64,000 bases of DNA from assembly GCF_014193655.1 (NCBI RefSeq), contig NZ_JACHZQ010000012.1:1-64000 (forward strand), given 5' to 3'. This document shows, in pieces, positions 60,252 through 64,000 of the stretch. This stretch comes from Rhizobium sp. BK313 (GTDB lineage Bacteria > Pseudomonadota > Alphaproteobacteria > Rhizobiales > Rhizobiaceae). Numbering within the stretch: the first letter of the stretch is position 1; every line of letters starts with the position of its first letter. The notes below the pieces were generated by a model. That model had not been told where the DNA came from, searched no databases, and was given only the letters and a program-made list of their open reading frames with translations. Both the position numbers and the translations under genes were made by a program.

Positions 60252-60623
60252 AAATCATTTTGAAGCAAAGCGACGGGGTGAGACCCGTTGTTAAGGAAAA
60301 TCCGCAGCGTCGGATCATCGACGTCGCGTCCAGACGCTTCCGGGCCGATGGCGCGGCCGCCTCGGGGCTGGCTGGAGTTATGACCGAGGCCGGACTGACA
60401 AACGGTGCGTTCTATGCTCACTTCGATTCAAAAGAGGCGCTCGTGAAAGAGGCCATGGTGAACGCACTGTTGCAACAGCGAGAAAATCTGGAGCATGCCC
60501 GTGGCGAGGGGTTGGATCTTGAGAGCATCATTCGCGACTATCTTAGCGTAGACCATATCTACGACGTGAAAGCGAACTGCGCGCCGCCGCAATGAGCATG
60601 TGGGCCGAAATCGCTCGGATATA
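60248..60623 (+). pseudogene. TetR-family regulator remnant
   Basis: A GTG at 60248 overlaps the permease stop and starts a TetR N-terminal domain (RRIIDVASRRFRADGAAASG, GLAGVMTEAGLTNGAFYAHF, DSKEALVKEAMVNALLQQ) very like the regulator at 54778. The frame ends at 60595. The expected continuation (AAAMSMWAEIARI) lies in another frame to about 60620, after a frameshift in a GC-rich stretch, and the rest of the ligand domain is missing. The full 190-residue protein cannot be made, although a free DNA-binding domain of 115 residues could be. Confidence 0.7.
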
Positions 60624-60670
60624 ATCGGAAAGCCGAGCAGGAGCACCAGCTGTCGCCTGACGGACGTTAA

Positions 60671-61114
60671 GTTTACGGTGCCATCTGCGCGCCATGCCAC
60701 AATGAACTTTACGCCGCTGCGCTCGGCATGGGCGCGACGTTGAACGGCAAGAGGCTGGTGCTGAATGACGAACGCAACATCCGCAACGCGGTGACGGGTA
60801 TTGGTGCCAACAACTATGTCAAACCAGCCTTCGTTGCCAAAATGGTCAAAGATCTGCTGGACGCGGGCGGAAACTTCATCCGAAACGGTTCCGGCGCCCT
60901 TATGCTTGCCTATGTCGCGGCGGGTCGTCTCGTCAGCTACTACGAACCCTACATGCACGCTTGGGATTGCATGGCCGGATATTGCCTCGTGAAAGAAGCC
61001 GGAGGCTGGTATCACCCCTTCCCAACCGAGGGTAAAAAATTGACGAAGGGATCCGTTGTCCTTGCCGCCGCACCCGGCGCGATCGATGATCTCCGAAAGA
61101 TAGCTGGCTTATAA
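60671..61114 (+). pseudogene. Inositol-monophosphatase-family C-terminal remnant
   Basis: The frame reads NELYAAALGMGATLNGKRLV, GGNFIRNGSGALMLAYVAAG and the family signature HAWDCMAGYCLVKEAGGWYH, ending at 61114. The N-terminal half with the metal-binding GDPIDGT-type motif is missing; a TAA stop sits directly upstream of the first recognisable residues. A normal protein has about 260 residues, so only the last 145 remain. A start at ATG 60728 could express a fragment without catalytic metal sites. Confidence 0.75.
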
Positions 61115-61370
61115 CCTTTCGGTGCTGTCTGGATTGGTGACGGGTAGAAATTAATGGCTATAGGTTTCCTCAGGGCCGCCAAACCATTGTCTTTCGTGTT
61201 TGCGGCGTTCGATCGATCGGTACTGCGCTTGTCATCGCCGGCCTCCACACAGAGGCCTGCATTTCTTTAATAACGACGGAAAGAAAAGCAGCGCGAGCAA
61301 TCCAGATCTTGCAGGGGTGCGAAGGTGTTTTGAAAGACGCATCGTCTTTTCATCGGGCGGCCTGTCATTT

Positions 61371-61388
61371 ATGACAGATTTGTGACAT
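61371..61388 (-). promoter_or_regulatory. Candidate PHO box upstream of the DUF47-pit operon
   Basis: On the minus strand two seven-base half-sites, TGTCACA-like and CTGTCAT, recur at 11-base spacing (ATGTCACAAAT then CTGTCATAAAT). This is the PhoB box pattern of direct repeats with an AT-rich gap. It lies 20 bases before the DUF47 start codon, in inverse orientation. In Sinorhizobium meliloti PhoB represses orfA-pit, and a box over the start region fits repression. A third half-site CTGTCAT on the plus strand (61362-61368) makes a partial palindrome. Confidence 0.6.
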
Positions 61389-61407
61389 TAGGTTTGGAGC
61401 GCTGATA

Positions 61408-62046
61408 TTGAATTGGTTTCGTAAATTGATGCCGAGAGAAGATCGTTTTTTTGATCTTTTCGCCCGGCATTCGCGAACGATCGTCAGCGCAGCAGAAGCT
61501 CTGAACGAATTGCTTGCCGGCAGGGACACAGAGCAGCATTGCCAGCGCATCATCGAGCTCGAGAACGAGGCGGATGACATCACCCGCGAAGTCTTGCTTG
61601 CGACCCGGCGCAGTTTCATCACGCCCTTTGACCGTGGCGACATCAAGGATCTTATCATGTCGATGGACGATGCCATCGACATGATGCACAAGACGGTCAA
61701 GACGATCCGCTTGTTCGAACAGAACAGCTTTGAACCCGGCATGCAGGAGATGGGCGGCGTCATCGTTCAGGCCGCCAAACTGGTAGCCGAGGCAATTCCT
61801 CTCCTCAACCGCATGGGCGCCAACTCTTCCCGCCTCAGTGCGCTCACCGAAGAAGTGGTCAAGGTCGAAGGCCGTTCCGATGAACTTCATGACCAGGGAC
61901 TCAAAGATCTCTTCCGTCGACATGGCCGGACGAACCCGATGGCCTACATCATCGGCAGCGAGATCTACGGCGAGTTGGAGAAGGTCGTCGACCGTTTCGA
62001 GGATGTTGCCAATGAAATAAGCGGCATCGTGATCGAGAACGTCTGA
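61408..62046 (+). CDS. DUF47 (PhoU-like) Pit accessory protein
   Basis: All-helical cytoplasmic protein of 212 residues of the DUF47 family, known in rhizobia as OrfA of the orfA-pit operon. Typical stretches are FRKLMPREDRFFDLFARHSR, IIELENEADDITREVLLATR, FITPFDRGDIKDLIMSMDDA and the C-terminal YGELEKVVDRFEDVANEIS. It is thought to assist or restrain the Pit transporter. The start is TTG 61408, eight bases after GGAG. It overlaps the pit start by one base as TGATG. A PHO box lies just upstream. Confidence 0.92.
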   Translation: MNWFRKLMPREDRFFDLFARHSRTIVSAAEALNELLAGRDTEQHCQRIIELENEADDITREVLLATRRSFITPFDRGDIKDLIMSMDDAIDMMHKTVKTIRLFEQNSFEPGMQEMGGVIVQAAKLVAEAIPLLNRMGANSSRLSALTEEVVKVEGRSDELHDQGLKDLFRRHGRTNPMAYIIGSEIYGELEKVVDRFEDVANEISGIVIENV

Positions 62047-63041
62047 TGGAGGCCACCCTCGCCCTTCCGCTGCTGGCGGGTCTCATTGCAGTGGCATTGT
62101 TCTTTGACTTTCTGAACGGGCTGCACGATGCCGCCAATTCGATCGCCACCATCGTTTCGACCCGAGTCCTGCGGCCGCAATATGCGGTGTTGTGGGCCGC
62201 ATTCTTCAATTTCATCGCCTTCCTTTTCTTCGGGCTGCACGTCGCCGAGACCCTCGGTACCGGCATCATCGATCCCGGCATCGTCACGCCGCAGGTCATC
62301 TTCGCCGCCCTGATGGGCGCGATCGTCTGGAATATCGTGACCTGGATATTCGGCATTCCGTCAAGCTCTTCGCATGCGCTGGTCGGAGGTTTAGTCGGCG
62401 CCGGCTTGGCCAAGATCGGGATGGGTGCCATTGTTTGGTCGGGCCTGCTGAAGACGGCTGGCGCCATCGTCATGTCTCCGCTGCTGGGCTTCGTGCTTGC
62501 GCTTTTCCTTGTCCTATGTGTGACATGGATATTCATTCGCCAGACGCCCTTCGCCGTCGATAACGCATTCCGCGTGCTGCAATTCGTCTCTGCCTCTCTC
62601 TATTCCCTTGGCCATGGCGGAAACGATGCTCAGAAGACGATGGGGATCATCGCTATCTTGCTCTATTCCCAAGGCTATACCGGAGCGGAATTCCATGTGC
62701 CTCTCTGGGTCGTCTTGTCTTGCCAATCCGCAATGGCGCTTGGGACATTGTTCGGCGGCTGGCGGATCGTGCACACGATGGGCTCGAAGATCACCAGGCT
62801 CAATCCAATGCAAGGCTTCTGCGCCGAGACGGGCGGCGCGTTGACGTTGTTTGCTGCGACATGGCTTGGCATCCCGGTCTCAACGACCCACACGATCACG
62901 GGTGCGATCATCGGCGTCGGCGCCGCACGGCGTGTCTCTGCTGTACGGTGGGGATTGGCGGGCAACATCGTTATTGCATGGGTGATAACCCTGCCGGCGG
63001 CAGCTGCCATCTCGGCGCTAGTCTACTGGATCACGAACTGA
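62046..63041 (+). CDS. pit: Low-affinity inorganic phosphate transporter, PiT family
   Basis: Proton- or metal-phosphate symporter of 331 residues with about ten hydrophobic segments. The two inverted repeats of the family are clear: FFDFLNGLHDAANSIATIVS with SSSSHALVGGLVGAGLA near the N-terminus, and SASLYSLGHGGNDAQKTMGI with PVSTTHTITGAIIGVGAARR near the C-terminus (the G(A/G)NDxxK and S(T/S)TH(A/T) signatures). It is coupled to the DUF47 gene by a TGATG overlap. In rhizobia this system takes up phosphate when it is plentiful. Confidence 0.95.
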   Translation: MEATLALPLLAGLIAVALFFDFLNGLHDAANSIATIVSTRVLRPQYAVLWAAFFNFIAFLFFGLHVAETLGTGIIDPGIVTPQVIFAALMGAIVWNIVTWIFGIPSSSSHALVGGLVGAGLAKIGMGAIVWSGLLKTAGAIVMSPLLGFVLALFLVLCVTWIFIRQTPFAVDNAFRVLQFVSASLYSLGHGGNDAQKTMGIIAILLYSQGYTGAEFHVPLWVVLSCQSAMALGTLFGGWRIVHTMGSKITRLNPMQGFCAETGGALTLFAATWLGIPVSTTHTITGAIIGVGAARRVSAVRWGLAGNIVIAWVITLPAAAAISALVYWITN

Positions 63042-63475
63042 ATGGGATAGAAGCACCTTGGCGAATTTCTATTCGTGACGGTATTCCACCTGTCATCGTA
63101 ACAATATGGGCGATCTTGAATACGTCCGCCTTGATGGGCATCGAACCGATGACCCACAAATTGGGTTGCGGTCTGCAGCTTCGGCAATCGACTGGCAGCC
63201 GCCACTCTGCGTAAACTGCTTCGACCAGGAAAATTGTTCGTCCTCAGGAAAGCGCGCCGGGTCGAATCCAGAAAAGGTCTAAGCAGGTAATATTGGCGAG
63301 GCACCAATCCCAGCAAAGCCGCGAACTCTCGCCACCTTCAAAAAGTTTCAGATCCGGCTAACTCGCCGACAGAAACGACGTCGTGCCATTCGACAGGTCA
63401 GTCCTGGTTTTGCCTTGACTCATTTCGGCTTCAAGAGCTAGCTGACACGATAAAATCTGTTATTGGGTGACGATC
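63042..63475. other. Intergenic region, no gene recognised
   Basis: About 430 bases after pit. A minus-strand frame (63023-63316) reads LPKLQTATQFVGHRFDAHQG but overlaps the end of pit and lacks a ribosome site or family I know. No hairpin with a T tract was seen. The end of the gap should hold the promoter of the small gene at 63476. Confidence 0.4.
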
Positions 63476-63688
63476 ATGGACGTAGAAAAAGCCATCGCGC
63501 TGGTCACCGCTGCAGGCATCGAACTCACCGATCGCCGCCGCAACAGCAACGACGACGGATGGTCTGTTAGCTTTGCGAACGGAGCGATGCTTGAAGTGCA
63601 CGACAGCGGCAAATTGTTCGCATCCGGCAATGGCGCCGACGCCGTCGCCAAGCTGCTCGCGCTGCCGGTCGAGACCGGAAGCAGCTAG
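63476..63688 (+). CDS. Hypothetical protein, 70 residues
   Basis: Small soluble protein: MDVEKAIALVTAAGIELTDR, then DDGWSVSFANGAMLEVHDSG and ADAVAKLLALPVETGSS. The alternating helix-strand-helix pattern and GC-rich third positions suggest a real gene, but no ribosome site is strong. An in-frame GTG at 63467 is another start. Family not recognised. It is convergent with the cytochrome gene at the window edge. Confidence 0.5.
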   Translation: MDVEKAIALVTAAGIELTDRRRNSNDDGWSVSFANGAMLEVHDSGKLFASGNGADAVAKLLALPVETGSS

Positions 63689-63770
63689 ACCGCAATTGCG
63701 CCCGGCATATGCCGTGTGTTGAGGCCATTGATCGCCTATGCGACCGCCCCGGTCTCGCTAGGCGGCGGCA

Positions 63771-64000
63771 TCATGGCGTTTTCGTCGGACTGTAGCCGTC
63801 CGTCAGCGTGTTCAGGAATGCGACGACATCATCGATCTCGGACGGGCTAAGCGCCGGTTTGTCGCCGGGATGGCGATCGAAAGGCGGGTCCATGTTAACG
63901 TTCGTCTTGGCCGCCTGCGGCAGGTCGTCATATTTGTCGATGCTGCCGTCGGCGCGATGCGCATACCAATGCCCCGGATCTGTTTCCCGTTCCACATAAA
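63771..64000 (-). CDS. Dihaem cytochrome c peroxidase (MauG/CcpA family), C-terminal part
   Basis: The last 75 codons of a periplasmic haem protein; the start lies beyond the right edge of the window. The visible part reads YVERETDPGHWYAHRADGSI, KYDDLPQAAKTNVNMDPPFD and the end LSPSEIDDVVAFLNTLTDGY, the usual C-terminus of bacterial dihaem peroxidases. The CxxCH haem sites are upstream and not visible. These enzymes reduce hydrogen peroxide or modify proteins, depending on the branch. A frame starting at 63995 is only an internal ATG-like codon of this gene. Confidence 0.85.
   Translation of the reverse strand, partial: YVERETDPGHWYAHRADGSIDKYDDLPQAAKTNVNMDPPFDRHPGDKPALSPSEIDDVVAFLNTLTDGYSPTKTP

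Noticed and set aside
63023..63316. Minus-strand 97-codon frame after pit
   Set aside because: Overlaps the pit 3' end, has no ribosome site and no family I recognise; kept only as a note in the gap entry.

Overview
The window looks like accessory DNA of an alphaproteobacterium, most probably a member of the Rhizobiaceae. The reasons are the GC-rich coding sequence, strong AGGAG-type ribosome sites with occasional TTG/GTG starts, the orfA(DUF47)-pit pair behind a PHO box, rhizobial-type ImuA/ImuB/DnaE2 remnants, and many ABC, LacI, LysR and TetR genes. No rRNA, tRNA, CRISPR array or replication origin was seen. This assignment is inference from gene content, not a database match.

Layout. 1-1262: 5' part of acsA (minus). 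1398-2334: collapsed malonate decarboxylase remnants (mdcA fused by deletion to mdcH). 2528-6433: binding-protein-dependent ABC importer (minus). 6916-12117: minus-strand operon of a HisD-like dehydrogenase, an SDR and pntA-pntB, with a divergent LacI regulator at 12197. 13279-17454: LysR regulator divergent from a serine hydrolase, an NmrA-like protein and an aldo-keto reductase. 17724-19115: aldo-keto reductase with a divergent MerR regulator. 19758-21459: condensation-domain-like acyltransferase and a small membrane protein.

21511-25293 is a graveyard: a flavin monooxygenase tail, an IS5-family end, small hypothetical genes, a histidine kinase tail, a broken LysR gene, a parDE toxin-antitoxin pair and a frameshifted IS6-family element. 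25368-39216 is the showpiece: a minus-strand type I secretion operon with a 2664-residue haem-peroxidase/RTX protein, an ABC exporter, a second RTX protein with an N-terminal membrane segment, and a membrane fusion protein. Divergent from it (39599-43878) lie two similar histidine kinase/response regulator pairs, which are candidate controllers.

44030-49355: a truncated acyltransferase homologue, a GMC oxidoreductase, two alpha/beta hydrolases and an AraC regulator. 49511-52180: an intact IS5-family element beside a deleted, frameshifted imuA-imuB-dnaE2 cassette. 52610-56177: an amidase behind a strong dyad operator, a DUF302 protein and two TetR regulators. 56565-60623: a small Sec-exported protein, a three-gene MacAB/YknXYZ-like export system and a decayed TetR gene. 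60671-63041: an inositol monophosphatase remnant, a PHO box, and the DUF47-pit phosphate uptake pair. The window ends inside a dihaem cytochrome c peroxidase gene.

The alternation of working catabolic/export modules with gene fragments and IS ends suggests a megaplasmid, chromid or genomic island that has been repeatedly rearranged. Gene starts were moved where a ribosome site or family length favoured an internal codon; such choices are stated in each entry.
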